A DNA stretch of 39,502 nucleotides, from NCBI GenBank assembly GCA_033875315.1, contig JANRJG010000013.1:1-39502 (forward strand), written 5' to 3'. The notes below the pieces were generated by a model, which did not search any database, was not told where the DNA came from, and saw only the letters and a list, made by a program, of their open reading frames with translations. The translations under genes were made by a program, and so were the position numbers. The DNA comes from Candidatus Methylacidiphilales bacterium (lineage in GTDB: Bacteria > Verrucomicrobiota > Verrucomicrobiia > Methylacidiphilales > CAZTYG01). Every line of letters begins with the position of its first letter. The first letter of the stretch is position 1. Of this stretch, positions 5,596 through 15,918 are shown in pieces.

Positions 5596-5761
5596 GAACT
5601 GCATGGATCCAGTTAAGGATGCCCCGGCAGGTGCTCTGCATTCAAAGGCAGACGGATGCGCAGACAATTGATTCGATTTTCAGGTGTCCCATGGCTTGGA
5701 TTGATGCCAGTGAGAGGAACAAACCCGCCGGCATTCGGGTGTTCTGCATCTCCTCGGGTGC

Positions 5762-6658
5762 TCACCGGACAGTGTTCGGGTCCGGTTCTTTTTTACAGAG
5801 AATGAGATCCTGATAGAAATTGATGCCACGCCGGATAAATGCCTCCACCGTGAAGTGCTCCTTCCATTGATCCCTGATGTAGCCCTCGGTATGGAAAGAG
5901 TCCTGGTAGAAATCCGGGAGGCCATCAGTTCCAGCTCCGGCCTGATAAAAGAAACCCGTGCGCAGGAATTCAGCATAGGTTTCCGGGGAGACCGATGATT
6001 CGAGCATCTCCTTGGGGTGTGTGGTCAGAAGAACATGGCCGCCAGGCTTGGTGACACGACGCAGTTCTGAAAGCCAGAGGTGTTCCATTTCTTCGGGCAG
6101 ATGTGTGAAGATTGAAATGCAAAAAATGGTGTCGAAGAAGTTGTCCTCGTAAGGCAGGGGCGGATGGATGGGGTTGGTGTTGAACTGTGCGAGGTGACCC
6201 AAGTGAGCTCGGCACCAATCAATGGCTTCTGGATCGATGTCGCAGCCATAAAAATGGTGGGTGCTGGTTAGTTTGTGCAACTGGCGTAAAACGCGGCCGC
6301 AACCGCAGCCAAAATCAAGAACGCACTGCGGTTTTCCTCCATGACCCAGCGTGGGAACTGCTGTGGCGATGTCGAATGCTACGATTTTTCCTACCTGCTC
6401 GAATGAAATGATGTCGGCGTTTCCATGGACCCGCTTTCTGAGTCTAGGAGGCGGCAGGACATCCCCCAAGAGCTGGTCCCAGAAGGGATCAACGCCCGAT
6501 GGGCCAGGGGCTTGAACCCCAGGACGATTTTCGGCCGATCCAAAACAAACATAATGTTGCCAGCCGGATTGAAATTGTCCCGAATGGACTGCCTCGGAAA
6601 CATCGGGATTGAGCTTTAGGTAGAGCGCCTCATCAAAGTCTGGGGGTGGTTCAGTCAT
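5762..6658 (-). CDS. SAM-dependent methyltransferase with N-terminal YLxxNPDV/HYxxFG module
   Basis: This 298-residue protein (ATG at 6656-6658; a longer TTG start at 6682 is possible) has two parts. Residues about 5-48 hold a module with YLKLNPDV, SGWQHYVCFG and ENRPG. Residues about 85-230 form a class I methyltransferase: motif I VLDFGCGCGR, acidic motif II (YGCDIDPEAI), and IFCISIFTHLPE followed by LRRVTKPGGHVLL. The substrate is unknown; the gene lies 48 bp downstream of the glycosyltransferase gene, in the same direction, and shares its N-terminal module, so it probably modifies a sugar chain or carrier made by that protein. The methyltransferase fold is clear, the substrate is inferred. 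Confidence 0.85.
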   Translation of the reverse strand: MTEPPPDFDEALYLKLNPDVSEAVHSGQFQSGWQHYVCFGSAENRPGVQAPGPSGVDPFWDQLLGDVLPPPRLRKRVHGNADIISFEQVGKIVAFDIATAVPTLGHGGKPQCVLDFGCGCGRVLRQLHKLTSTHHFYGCDIDPEAIDWCRAHLGHLAQFNTNPIHPPLPYEDNFFDTIFCISIFTHLPEEMEHLWLSELRRVTKPGGHVLLTTHPKEMLESSVSPETYAEFLRTGFFYQAGAGTDGLPDFYQDSFHTEGYIRDQWKEHFTVEAFIRRGINFYQDLILCKKEPDPNTVR

Positions 6659-6706
6659 GTTGATCATTCCGCATCCAACCAATGATAGCCTGTGGATTGT
6701 TCCATT

Positions 6707-9193
6707 TTATGCGCACTGCATGATTCCCGGGACGGTAGTGGTGCGGTGATGATATCCGGTTGCCCGTACAATGAAAGGAGTGAGTCGTTCCAGCAAATGA
6801 AGCATTGTGCCGTCCGCGGAAAGAGGTTCCACGGGGAGATTTTCCCATTGCCAGTGAAAATCCAAAAGCGGTGCCAAGGCCTTGGTGCGTGCCCAAAACA
6901 TATTGCCCACCGGAAATTCAAATCCACGGGGGTTTTCCATGGGGATTTTCAATTGCTCCGCGAGTTGGGCCGCGCGGGGCCAGTCGCCCGCCCAGCGATC
7001 CAATAACGGATCGTCAGGAAAGACAAGCCCCAGGGCCGGCTCACGGTCGAAGAAGGCAAGAATTTGGTCGATCGCGGCGGTTTGGCCACCGAGCGTGTTT
7101 TCGATCAAAACCCGGTTCCATTGTTCAATCGATCTCCGGTTAGAATAATGGTTCGATTCTTTGCCGTGGAAATGCCCGATGATCGCGTATGATTTGAGCG
7201 CTTCGCGGAAATGAACGATCATCGGTCCGATGTCCCGGCCCAGGTTGGGCACACGATCCACCGCCTGCAGTCCTGAAATGCCGAGCCTGTCGGCCGTTTC
7301 GCGCACCATCGATTCCGTCACGTCGCCGCCGATGGAGATCCACCAATCGAGTGTCGTTTCATTGCGGCATGCCGCCTTGAAGATGGGTTCAATGGTCTGT
7401 GGAAAGTAGAAGTGACAATGCGCCGCAACGTCGTTTCGATACCGCCGCTTGCCAGGCGTCTGTTTGCCGTCGAGGACGATGGAGCCTGCATTTCCGCTGG
7501 AAGTGATCTCCACCTCCTCCTTTTCCCGGAATGGGTTCAGGATACTGACGGGCAATACGCCCGGTTGTATCCGGCGCATCAGGGCGCCCGCGGCGATTGA
7601 GCGCACAGCGATTCGAGCGGACCAATCAACTTCATCGTTATTTTTGGGAGGGCGTCCAAGAAAGTAACGGGCGTCGCAGCTGCATTCCTTGGTGATTTGT
7701 TCAACGAACGATAACTCGCGGGCGTTGAGTTCAGCGGCTTCATTGCCCCAGGCATCGATACAGGCCTCAAATTTCCCGGGCAGGTATCCAGCGGAAAAAC
7801 GGCGGGATGCGGCAACATTCGACGCGTAAGTTTCCGGGTTCGACAACAAATACAGGATTCTTTCCGCAGCTGCGCGGGTGGCCATGAAAGGAACCACGTT
7901 GGATTGTAACGCCGGGTTTTTTTTCATTTCATCCGCAACACCACTGCTCTCATCAAAGGCAATCACCGGGGTTCCAACCGACATCGCTTCCAAGGCGACA
8001 CAGGAAACAACGTCGACCAGTGAGGACAGAAAGAAGAGGTCGGCCCGTTCGTAAAAGGCTCCGATGGCTTCGGTTTCATCCACAAAGCAGATGCGATCAT
8101 CCAAATTGGTGGCCTGGATGATTCTCTTCAAAACGGACTGATAACCTGGGGGTATAGCGGGGGGCGTTCTTTTTCCCACCCAGACAAAGCGAAAGTCGAA
8201 AGAAGGATTCAGTTGCACGAGGGATGCCGCACATTCCAAGAAACGATCCACGCCTTTGCGGGGTTCAACTGTTCCAACGCCGAGGATTATCTTTATGGGC
8301 TTTCCCCAAGATTGGATGGAATCCGGAAGTGGGCCACACGGTATTTGGCGAACAGATTGGGGCAGGCAGTGAATGGTGCGCTTGGTCCATTGGTGATTGG
8401 TCGCCAGCCAGCGCTCGGCAGTTTTTTTGCCGGTGCAAATGATGCGCGCTGGCTGCGTCAGCATCTCGTGCATGTTCACAAAGGAGAGATATTCATCGGG
8501 TTCCTCGTGAACCAGCAGCAGCACGGGCAGACCCGCGGCGACGATGGGATTCATCCAATTGCTGCACGCAATCGAATTCACAATGGCATAGCGTAAGGGA
8601 ATCCTTTTTTGTAACGCGAAAAGAAGCTCGCCTAGTGATTCATTCCCGGCCTTGGAAACTTGTGAAAGCAGGATGATCCGATCAGAAGCGGCTTCAAATT
8701 CATGATGAAGCGCTCCACCAGTTATCGAAAAAACGATGACGCGGTATTTTGTGCTCAGCCAGCGGACCAAGCCGAGAGCGATCATGGGAGCTCCGGTGCG
8801 GGAAAGTTCATGGGTGAACACGACCACGCCGGGCAATCCGGCACGGGGACCGGATGCACTTTCATCACACCATTGCAAAAGCACATCGCTATCGCTCATG
8901 TGTCGGTGGTTGGCTGTGTTGCTGCCAATCCACGCGGTAAGTTTCCTTTTCAGGAAATCCCACACACGCGAGGCCCGTGGAATGGGCTCTTCATTTGTCC
9001 GCCCATTGCAGGAAATTTGGAGGAGGGCTTTTCCCGTCAGTCCACCAGGCCGGTTTTCAAAAATTCCATATTCGAAGTAGTGATGCCAGCCGGAAGAAAA
9101 AAACCCTTTGCTGACGGCTGCGAGCACATCGTGATTCTCGCTCAGATAGGTGGATTCGTCGAACTCTTCGGGAGGCGAGGGAAGTTTACGCAT
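6707..9193 (-). CDS. Two-domain glycosyltransferase with RgpF-like C-terminal domain
   Basis: Three blocks are visible. The N terminus (about 1-50) has the YLSENHDV/SGWHHYFEYG/ENRPGG module shared with the next gene. Residues about 120-480 resemble a GT4-type (GT-B) glycosyltransferase: VVVFTHELSRTGAP, then ILGVGTVEPRKGVDRF, then the donor-binding SSLVDVVSCVALEAMSVGTPVIAF. The C-terminal 250 residues match rhamnan-synthesis protein F (RgpF) style, with VDRVPNLGRDIGPM, IGHFHGKES and FPVGNMFWARTKAL. It probably assembles a rhamnose-type surface polysaccharide in the cytoplasm or at the inner membrane. I chose the ATG at 9191-9193; a TTG at 9223 would add ten residues. It forms an operon with the methyltransferase. 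Confidence 0.85.
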   Translation of the reverse strand: MRKLPSPPEEFDESTYLSENHDVLAAVSKGFFSSGWHHYFEYGIFENRPGGLTGKALLQISCNGRTNEEPIPRASRVWDFLKRKLTAWIGSNTANHRHMSDSDVLLQWCDESASGPRAGLPGVVVFTHELSRTGAPMIALGLVRWLSTKYRVIVFSITGGALHHEFEAASDRIILLSQVSKAGNESLGELLFALQKRIPLRYAIVNSIACSNWMNPIVAAGLPVLLLVHEEPDEYLSFVNMHEMLTQPARIICTGKKTAERWLATNHQWTKRTIHCLPQSVRQIPCGPLPDSIQSWGKPIKIILGVGTVEPRKGVDRFLECAASLVQLNPSFDFRFVWVGKRTPPAIPPGYQSVLKRIIQATNLDDRICFVDETEAIGAFYERADLFFLSSLVDVVSCVALEAMSVGTPVIAFDESSGVADEMKKNPALQSNVVPFMATRAAAERILYLLSNPETYASNVAASRRFSAGYLPGKFEACIDAWGNEAAELNARELSFVEQITKECSCDARYFLGRPPKNNDEVDWSARIAVRSIAAGALMRRIQPGVLPVSILNPFREKEEVEITSSGNAGSIVLDGKQTPGKRRYRNDVAAHCHFYFPQTIEPIFKAACRNETTLDWWISIGGDVTESMVRETADRLGISGLQAVDRVPNLGRDIGPMIVHFREALKSYAIIGHFHGKESNHYSNRRSIEQWNRVLIENTLGGQTAAIDQILAFFDREPALGLVFPDDPLLDRWAGDWPRAAQLAEQLKIPMENPRGFEFPVGNMFWARTKALAPLLDFHWQWENLPVEPLSADGTMLHLLERLTPFIVRATGYHHRTTTVPGIMQCA

Positions 9194-9223
9194 GAGATCA
9201 ATCTTTATGGAAAATTGCGCCAA

Positions 9224-9496
9224 GCTTAGGAAGGCTCAGGGCCGGTAGTCGATGAGAATTTCCCCCCCTAAATCGTGGGGCTTTATGCGGAAGAATACGC
9301 AGGAAGGAAGCGCGGAAAATAAAACCTGAAAATTGAAACCTGAGGAATAAAAGGATTCTGGATTTTGGATTTTGGATTCAGGGGGAGCGGGCAAGAAAGA
9401 CAGGACCGGGCAGGATGCCGCGCTCGGGGAGGGTGGACTACTGGCTACGGATGACGGATGGCCGATAGCTGAAAGCTGATAACCAAGAGCCAAGAC
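9224..9496. other. Intergenic region with repeat fragments
   Basis: This spacer between uvrA and the glycosyltransferase gene holds GAAACCTGA-like and GATTTTGGATTTTGGATT runs (about 9330-9380) and an AGCTGAAAGCTGATAACCAAGAGCCAA run just after the uvrA stop. A minus-strand frame here (9236-9493) is made of these repeats and is not called as a gene. Confidence 0.55.
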
Positions 9497-12400
9497 CTAT
9501 TTCAACACCGGAGCGAGGTAGCGGGCGGTGTGGCTGGCTTTGACTTGGGCCACTTCTTCTGGGGTGCCTTGGGCGACAATGGTGCCGCCCCCGCCTCCGC
9601 CCTCTGGGCCGAGGTCGATGAGGTGGTCGGCTTCGGCCAGGACGTCGAGGTGGTGTTCGATGACGACCACGGTGTGGCCCGCTTCGACAAGTCGGTGGAG
9701 GACTTCGAGGAGTCGGCGGACGTCGGCCAGGTGTAGGCCGACCGTGGGTTCTTCCAGGAGGTAGAGGGAGGGTTTGCGTGAGGCGGAGCGGGCGGAGAGG
9801 CGGGTGCGCTGGTCGATGAGGACGGATTCGGAGAGTTCGGACACGAGCTTGAGGCGCTGGGCCTCGCCGCCGGAGAGGGTGGGGCTGGTCTGGCCGAGTT
9901 TCAGGTAGCCGAGGCCGGTTTCGCGCAGGAGTTGGAGCGGGGTGCGGATGTTGGGGTGGCCGTCGAAGAATTCCACCGCTTCGTCGATGCCGAGGTTGAG
10001 GACGTCGAAGATGCTTTTGTGTTTGTAGGCGGTCTCAAGGACGGCGTCGGTCCAGCGGTGCCCGCGGCAGGTTTCGCAGGGGACCTCGGCGGCGGGGAGG
10101 AAGTTCATTTCGACCTTGATGAAGCCCTGGCCCTGGCAGGCGGGGCAGCGACCGGGGCCGCTGTTGTAGGAAAAGTGACCGGCGGTGAAGCCGCGCACTC
10201 GGGCCATGGGGAGCTGGGCAAAGAGTTTGCGCAGGTGGTCCATGATGCCGAGGTAGGTGCAGACGGTGGAGCGGGAGGTCTTGCCGATGGGGGATTGGTC
10301 GACTTCCACGACCTTGGCGAAGGCGTCGGCGCCGGTGACGTTGTCGTAGGGCCGGTCGATCCTGGATTTGCGTTTGGGATGGGCGAGGGTGTCCTGGACG
10401 GCGGGAAGGAGGATGCGGCGGAGCGAAGTGCTTTTACCGGCGCCGCTGACGCCGCAGAGCACGGTCAACCGTCCCTGGGGGATGGCGAGGTCGATGCCGC
10501 GGAGGTTGTGGGCACGGGCGCCGGAGACGCGGAGCCATTGGTCGGCGGGCGGGGCCGGGCGGCGTTTTCCGTGCAGCGGGTGCTTCATCCGCTCGCCCAG
10601 GAGCTTGCCGGTGAGGGAGGCTTTGTTGCGGGTGATCTCGGCCCAGGTGCCCTGGGCCATGATTTCGCCGCCGTGGATGCCGGCGCCGGGACCGAGGTCG
10701 ATGATGTGGTCGGCGGCGCGCATGGTGTCCTCGTCGTGCTCGACGATGAGGAGGGAATTCCCGCGCTGCTGGAGGGCGCGGAGCATGCCGATGAGTTCCT
10801 CGTTGTCCCGGGGGTGGAGGCCGATGGTGGGTTCGTCGAGGACGTAGAGCACGCCCTGGAGGTTGGAGCCGAGCTGGGCGGCGAGGCGGATGCGTTGGGA
10901 CTCGCCACCGGAAAGTGAGGGGGCGGGTCGGTCGAGGTTGAGGTAATCGAGGCCGACCTGCTGGAGGAAGGCCAGGCGTTGTTCGATCTCAGGGAGGACG
11001 TCGCGGGCGATGGCTTTTTCGCGGGCCGTCCATTTGATCGATTGGAAGAAGCGCTGGAATTCGATGACGGTGAGGCGGTTGATTTCGGGGACGGGCCGGC
11101 CGTGGAAGCGGACGGCGCGGGCCACGGGGTTGAGGCGGCTGCCCTGGCAATCGGGGCAGGTTTGCTGGTCGGCCGGGTCGATCCACTCGCGGGCTTTTTC
11201 CATTTCCTGTTCCTTCTCGGACTCGGAAAGAGAGGGGTCGAGATGGACACGCGCGACGGTGCCGAAGCCATGGCAGGCGGGACACCAGCCGTGCGGGCTG
11301 TTGTAGGAAAAGAGGCGCGGGTCGAGATCGTCGAAGGAGCGTCCGCTTTCCGGGCAGTAGCGGGCGGTGCTGAAGAGGGTTTCTTTCCCGGAGTTGTCGA
11401 GGACGGTGAAGGCGCCTTTGCCGAGGTCGAGGGCCTCGTTGATGCGGGCTTCCAGATTGGTTTGATCGGCGGCGATGTTGCCGAGAATGACGTCGAGGTT
11501 GTGTTCGCGGTAGCGGTCAAGGGCCTTGAACTTGGCGGGTTCGACCCACTGGCCGTCAGCGCGGAGGTAGGGATAGCCCTTCTTGACCGCCCATTCGGCG
11601 ACCTCGGTGTAGATCCCCTTGCGACCGCGGACGAGGGGGGCGACGAGCGAGAGTTCGCCTTTTTTCAAGAGGGCGCGGAGGCGGGTGGTGATTTCGGCCG
11701 GGGTTTGCTGGATGGCGGCCTCGCCGCTCTCGGGGTCGTGCTGGACGCCGAGCTTGGCGTAGAGGAGGCGGAGGAAGTGGTACATCTCCGTCACGGTGGC
11801 TACGGTGCTTTTGGCCCCGCCGCGGGTGGTGCGTTGTTCGATGGCCACGGCGGGCGGGATGCCGGTGATGGAATCGACGTCGGGCTTTTCCATCTGTTCG
11901 ACGAACTGCCGCGCATAGGCGTTGAGGCAGTCGAGGTATCGGCGCTGGCCCTCGGCGAAGAGCAGGTCGAAGGCGAGGGAACTTTTGCCGGAGCCGGAGA
12001 GACCGGTGACGACAACCATCTGGTCGCGGGGGATGTCGAGGCTGATGTTCTTGAGGTTGTGGTGGCGGGCACCCCGCACGCGGATCGCGGGCGGGATTTT
12101 TGATTTATGAATTTTGATTTCTGATTGGGAAATGCCGATTTTCGAGGAAGTCGCCCGGGCCTTGCGCAATCCATTTTTTGTATTCCCCAGCAAGGGGGCG
12201 AGGAGGGCGCCGGTGTGGGAGCCTTTGGTGCGGGCGATTTGTTCGGGTGTGCCGGCGGCGACGAGACGCCCCCCGGCTTCACCGGCTTCCGGGCCCAGGT
12301 CGAGGACGTAGTCGGCGCATTTGATGACGTCGAGGTGGTGTTCGATGACGAGCAGCGTGTGGCCCTGTTCGACCAGGTTTTGTAACACGACGAGGAGCAT

Positions 12401-15100
12401 GCGGATGTCGTCGAAGTGCAGGCCGGTGGTGGGTTCGTCGAGGATGATGACTTTGGATTTGGGGAGGGGGCTGTTGGCTGCTGGCCGTTGGCTTTTGGCC
12501 GTGGAAGAGCGACTGTCAGGGGAATCGAGGAGGTGGGAAACGAGCTTGAGGCGTTGGGATTCACCGCCGGAGAGTTTGTTGAGGGGGTGGCCGAGGGTGA
12601 GGTAGCCGAGGCCGACCTGGCGGAGGAGGTCGAGGGCGGCGTGGATGCGGGTGTGGAGGGTGACGGCCTTGCCCTCGATGCCTTCGGCCATGGGGTCGAA
12701 AAAGGCCAGGGCGTCCTGCACGGTCAGATCCAGGATGTCGGCGATGGATTTTCCGCGGTAGCGGACAGCGAGGACATGGCTCTGGAATCGTTTCCCCTCA
12801 CAAGATGGACAGAGGACGAAGACGTCGGAAAGGAACTGCATGGAGATTTGTTCATAGCCGGTGCCATGGCAACGGGGGCAGCGGCCGGTGCCGGCGTTGA
12901 AGGAGAAGGCGGAGGCGTTGAGTCCGGCCAGCCGGGCGTCGGGACTCATGGAGAACAATTCCCGCACGGCGTCGTAGCAGCCGGTGTAAAGAAGGGGGGT
13001 GGAGCGTGGGGTGGAAGTGAGGGGGCTTTGGTCCACGATGAGGACGTCGGCCAAGGCTTTCGCGCCCTCCAGTCTTTCCAACTGTCCGGGTTCGCTAACC
13101 GGACGGTTGAGGGCGAGGGCCAGGTGTTTGTGGATGATTTCGTGGACGAGGGTGCTCTTGCCCGAGCCGCTGACGCCGGTGATGGCGGTGAAGGTGCGGA
13201 GGGGGACCTTGAAATCGACCTTCTGAAGGTTGTGCTTGGAGGCGCCGGTGAAGGCCAGCCAGTCGCAGGTGTCGAGCGGGCGACGACTAGCCGGCAGCTC
13301 GATGCATTTGGCCCCGGAGAGGTAGGCGCCTGTCAGGCTGCCCTTTGCCCCGGTGATTTGGGCGCCGGGTCCCTGGTAAACCAGCGCGCCGCCCCCTCGG
13401 CCACGACCGGGGCCGAGTTCGAGGATCCAGTCGGCGGCGCGCATGACGGACTCGTCGTGTTCGACGACCAGCACGGTATTGCCGAGGTCGCGCAGGCCCT
13501 GGAGGACGCGGATGAGGCGGTCGGTGTCACGCGGGTGGAGGCCGATGCTGGGTTCGTCGAGGACGAAGAGCGTGCCGTGGAGGGAGGTGCCGAGGCAGGT
13601 GGTGAGGTTGACGCGCTGGGTTTCACCCCCGGAGAGGGTGCGGGTGGAGCGGTTGAGGCTGATGTAGTCGAGCCCGACATCGACGAGGTAATTCACCCGC
13701 GAGCGGATCTGCTGCAGGACTTGGCGGGCGGATTCGTCGCGGACGGTGACGGTGGCGAGGAAGGCGGCAAGCTTGTCCGCGGGGAGGGCGTTGAGTTCGG
13801 GGAGGGTTTTGCCCTGGACCTTCCAGAGGAGGGTTTCCGGTTGGAAACGACCGCCCAGACAAGCGGGACAAGTTTGATAGGCACGGTAGCGGGCCAGGAG
13901 GACACGGACGTGCATTTTGTAGGTGCGGCTTTCCAGCCATTGGAAAAAGCCTTTGACGCCGTACCACTTGCCGTTTTCCCAAGCATCGGCGGCGGACTTG
14001 CCCGGACGGGATTCGCCGTGGATGACAAAGTCCTGCTGTGCGCGGGTCAGTTTGCAGAAGGGGACGTCGGTGGGGATTTTTTGCTTCCGGCAGGCCTTGA
14101 TGAGGTCCTTCTGGCAGGGGGCGTTGCTTTCTGTTTGGAAGGGCTTGACCACGCCTTCGCCGATGGAGAGGTTGCGGTCGGGGAGGGCAAGATGGTAGTC
14201 GATCTCGATGGTGCGCCCGAAGCCGCGGCAAACGGGACAGGCGCCGACGGGATTGTTGAAGGTGAAGAGGGCCGGGGTGGGTTCGGTGAAGGTGCGACCG
14301 GTTTGGTGCGAGACATGGTGGCGGGCAAACTTCAGTGGGGCTTTGCTTTTCTCCGGGTGGAGGGAGACGATGCCCTTGCCGAATTCGAAGGCGGCGGTGA
14401 CGGCCTCGGCGAGCCGGTTTCTCTGGGCTTTTTCCGCCCGGATGCGATCCACCAGGACGTGCAGGGTCAACCGGGAGGATTTGCCCTTGCCGGAAAGACC
14501 GGTTTTGAGGTCCGGGGTTCCGGGATCATCGAGGCGGATGAGGGCCCCGCCGAGGAGGATGCGGGTGAAGCCCTGGGCGGCGATGAAGCGGGCCACTTCC
14601 TTCCACGGCGTTTTTCCCGGGAATCCGAGTTCGAAGAGGACATCGATTTGCAGGCCGGGGTGGAGACGGATGATTTCGTCGGCGACCTGTTCCGGGGACC
14701 AGGGGCGGATGATCTCGCCGGTGTCGGGATCGTGGAGTTGCGCGATGGCCGGGAAGAGGAGTTTGAGGTAGTCGGCGATCTCGGTCATGGTGCCGACGGT
14801 GCTGCGGGACGTGCGGACGGCATTGGCCTGGGCGATGGCGATGGCGGGGGGGATGCCGCGGATTTCGCGCACAAGGGGTTTGTCCATGCGTTCGAGGAAC
14901 TGGCGGGTGTAGGGGCTGAAGGTTTCGGCGTAGCGGCGCTGGCCTTCGGCATAAAGGGTGTCGAAGGCAAGGGAGGACTTGCCGGAGCCGCTGACACCGG
15001 TGACGACGATGAAGCGGTTGAGGGGTAGGTCGAGGTCGAGTTGGCGGAGGTTGTTTTGTTCCGCACCGCGGACTTGGATGAAACCGGCTTCCGACATCAT
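9497..15100 (-). CDS. uvrA: Excinuclease ABC subunit A, double-length with four ATPase domains
   Basis: UvrA recognises bulky DNA lesions and loads UvrB in nucleotide excision repair. The usual protein is about 940 residues with two ATPase domains; this one is 1867 residues and contains two UvrA-like halves joined near residue 1000. Walker A motifs (GVSGSGKS type) lie near 35, 645, 1035 and 1550; LSGGE-QR signatures near 490, 843, 1395 and 1737. Zinc-finger CxxC pairs (CPVC/CPAC, CPRC/CPSC, CPAC/CPDC, CPAC/CETC) occur in both halves. The first three Walker B motifs are LDEP, the last is LEEP. Loops near 855-875 and 985-1005 carry repeat-like low-complexity residues. Tandem UvrA is known from Chlamydiae and relatives. 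Monocistronic by spacing. Confidence 0.95.
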   Translation of the reverse strand: MMSEAGFIQVRGAEQNNLRQLDLDLPLNRFIVVTGVSGSGKSSLAFDTLYAEGQRRYAETFSPYTRQFLERMDKPLVREIRGIPPAIAIAQANAVRTSRSTVGTMTEIADYLKLLFPAIAQLHDPDTGEIIRPWSPEQVADEIIRLHPGLQIDVLFELGFPGKTPWKEVARFIAAQGFTRILLGGALIRLDDPGTPDLKTGLSGKGKSSRLTLHVLVDRIRAEKAQRNRLAEAVTAAFEFGKGIVSLHPEKSKAPLKFARHHVSHQTGRTFTEPTPALFTFNNPVGACPVCRGFGRTIEIDYHLALPDRNLSIGEGVVKPFQTESNAPCQKDLIKACRKQKIPTDVPFCKLTRAQQDFVIHGESRPGKSAADAWENGKWYGVKGFFQWLESRTYKMHVRVLLARYRAYQTCPACLGGRFQPETLLWKVQGKTLPELNALPADKLAAFLATVTVRDESARQVLQQIRSRVNYLVDVGLDYISLNRSTRTLSGGETQRVNLTTCLGTSLHGTLFVLDEPSIGLHPRDTDRLIRVLQGLRDLGNTVLVVEHDESVMRAADWILELGPGRGRGGGALVYQGPGAQITGAKGSLTGAYLSGAKCIELPASRRPLDTCDWLAFTGASKHNLQKVDFKVPLRTFTAITGVSGSGKSTLVHEIIHKHLALALNRPVSEPGQLERLEGAKALADVLIVDQSPLTSTPRSTPLLYTGCYDAVRELFSMSPDARLAGLNASAFSFNAGTGRCPRCHGTGYEQISMQFLSDVFVLCPSCEGKRFQSHVLAVRYRGKSIADILDLTVQDALAFFDPMAEGIEGKAVTLHTRIHAALDLLRQVGLGYLTLGHPLNKLSGGESQRLKLVSHLLDSPDSRSSTAKSQRPAANSPLPKSKVIILDEPTTGLHFDDIRMLLVVLQNLVEQGHTLLVIEHHLDVIKCADYVLDLGPEAGEAGGRLVAAGTPEQIARTKGSHTGALLAPLLGNTKNGLRKARATSSKIGISQSEIKIHKSKIPPAIRVRGARHHNLKNISLDIPRDQMVVVTGLSGSGKSSLAFDLLFAEGQRRYLDCLNAYARQFVEQMEKPDVDSITGIPPAVAIEQRTTRGGAKSTVATVTEMYHFLRLLYAKLGVQHDPESGEAAIQQTPAEITTRLRALLKKGELSLVAPLVRGRKGIYTEVAEWAVKKGYPYLRADGQWVEPAKFKALDRYREHNLDVILGNIAADQTNLEARINEALDLGKGAFTVLDNSGKETLFSTARYCPESGRSFDDLDPRLFSYNSPHGWCPACHGFGTVARVHLDPSLSESEKEQEMEKAREWIDPADQQTCPDCQGSRLNPVARAVRFHGRPVPEINRLTVIEFQRFFQSIKWTAREKAIARDVLPEIEQRLAFLQQVGLDYLNLDRPAPSLSGGESQRIRLAAQLGSNLQGVLYVLDEPTIGLHPRDNEELIGMLRALQQRGNSLLIVEHDEDTMRAADHIIDLGPGAGIHGGEIMAQGTWAEITRNKASLTGKLLGERMKHPLHGKRRPAPPADQWLRVSGARAHNLRGIDLAIPQGRLTVLCGVSGAGKSTSLRRILLPAVQDTLAHPKRKSRIDRPYDNVTGADAFAKVVEVDQSPIGKTSRSTVCTYLGIMDHLRKLFAQLPMARVRGFTAGHFSYNSGPGRCPACQGQGFIKVEMNFLPAAEVPCETCRGHRWTDAVLETAYKHKSIFDVLNLGIDEAVEFFDGHPNIRTPLQLLRETGLGYLKLGQTSPTLSGGEAQRLKLVSELSESVLIDQRTRLSARSASRKPSLYLLEEPTVGLHLADVRRLLEVLHRLVEAGHTVVVIEHHLDVLAEADHLIDLGPEGGGGGGTIVAQGTPEEVAQVKASHTARYLAPVLK

Positions 15101-15229
15101 ATTGTTCTACCGCGCTTTGGCGTCGGCGCAATGGCCCAGAATCATCCGGGGCCGGGAAACCGGGGCTGAACGGTTGGGATGCCCTGCAAAGGGGTTGTCC
15201 TTTTGCTAGTACACAAGTAGAGTGGTTTT

Positions 15230-15856
15230 ATGCAGTGGAATTGGCAGTGGCCAGGGCCGGTGATTCTGCTGCCCAAGGCCAGCGCAAGGGCCGTATGCGG
15301 AATCTCCTTGGCTTATTGTGCGGCCGTTTTTTTTGCTTCTTTCGCCATGGCCTCGACCCCCACACCTCCAACCACCATCCTTCAAACGGAGGGCAAGTTT
15401 GAAATCCGCCAATATGGGGCGTTGACCCTGGTCCGTGCACCGATGAGCGCCCGGAAGGACGATGCCGGTTTTGGCAAGTTGTTTGGGTTCATCAGCGGCA
15501 GAAACAAGGACTCGAAGAAAATCGCCATGACGGCCCCGGTGTTGATCGAGAACGACGGGGAATCTGGAAGCATGAGCTTCATCATGCCGCACGACATGGA
15601 TTCCCGTTCCGTTCCCGCTCCCGGTGATCCCACCCTGAGCCTCGCGACCATGCCGGCGGGCAAGTTCGCCGTTTATCGGTACTCCGGGGGGCGCAGCGCG
15701 AAGAATGAAGCCAAGGCGGGGGCTTTGTTGCAGGATTGGATGATCCAAAAGAAACTTGTGGCACAGTCCGGCCCCCTTTTCGCCTACTACGACCCGCCCT
15801 GGATTCCGGTTTGGTTCCGGCGCAACGAAGTCTGGATCCGGCTGGCCTCCGACTGA
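15230..15856 (+). CDS. SOUL family haem-binding-type protein, exported
   Basis: The 208-residue product has a hydrophobic segment at about 24-42 ending in FAMAS that fits a signal peptide or anchor. The mature part carries family landmarks: FEIRQYG near 57, GFGKLFGFISGRN with KKIAMTAPV shortly after, MSFIMP, and the C-terminal YYDPPWIPVWFRRNEVW. SOUL proteins bind haem or related hydrophobic ligands; bacterial ones are mostly of unknown role. It is probably periplasmic. The start is taken as the first ATG, 130 bp from the divergent uvrA, so their promoters face each other's upstream region. Confidence 0.88.
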   Translation: MQWNWQWPGPVILLPKASARAVCGISLAYCAAVFFASFAMASTPTPPTTILQTEGKFEIRQYGALTLVRAPMSARKDDAGFGKLFGFISGRNKDSKKIAMTAPVLIENDGESGSMSFIMPHDMDSRSVPAPGDPTLSLATMPAGKFAVYRYSGGRSAKNEAKAGALLQDWMIQKKLVAQSGPLFAYYDPPWIPVWFRRNEVWIRLASD

Positions 15857-15858
15857 CC

Positions 15859-15880
15859 GGGGTTATCCGGATAGGCTCTT
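15859..15880. repeat. 22-bp repeat, inverted copy at 39364-39385
   Basis: The segment containing GTTATCCGGATAGGCTC is identical over 22 bases to the reverse complement of 39364-39385. Its centre, TATCCGGATA, is itself palindromic. It lies between the SOUL stop and the MazG-like gene. Confidence 0.8.
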
Positions 15881-15918
15881 GGGTAGACAATTCACCCGGG
15901 GTCGGGCACGTTGGCGGT

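Larger units (their letters stand above)
5220..5761. other. Intergenic region with repeats
   Basis: I see no convincing gene in this 540-bp stretch. It holds a second copy of the CCGCCTTCGTCCGG element, a TTAAGCTTAAGCTTAAG palindromic run near 5396-5412, and an inverted-repeat element at 5434-5595. A 64-codon frame at 5619-5813 overlaps the end of the methyltransferase gene and has no family likeness. Confidence 0.6.

Noticed and set aside
5619-5813. 64-codon plus-strand frame at the methyltransferase end
   Set aside because: It overlaps the methyltransferase 3' end antisense, has no ribosome-binding site and no family likeness.
9236-9493. 85-codon minus-strand frame downstream of uvrA
   Set aside because: It is composed of repeat-derived, low-complexity sequence with no recognisable domain.
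12416-15028. 870-codon plus-strand frame opposite uvrA
   Set aside because: It is the complement of uvrA codons, rich in Gly/Glu/Asp/Val as expected from GC-rich antisense, and has no domain; uvrA motifs on the other strand are unambiguous.
15736-15918. N-terminal extension of the MazG-like protein
   Set aside because: It overlaps the SOUL gene and its residues show no family similarity; the ATG at 15919 fits the family start.
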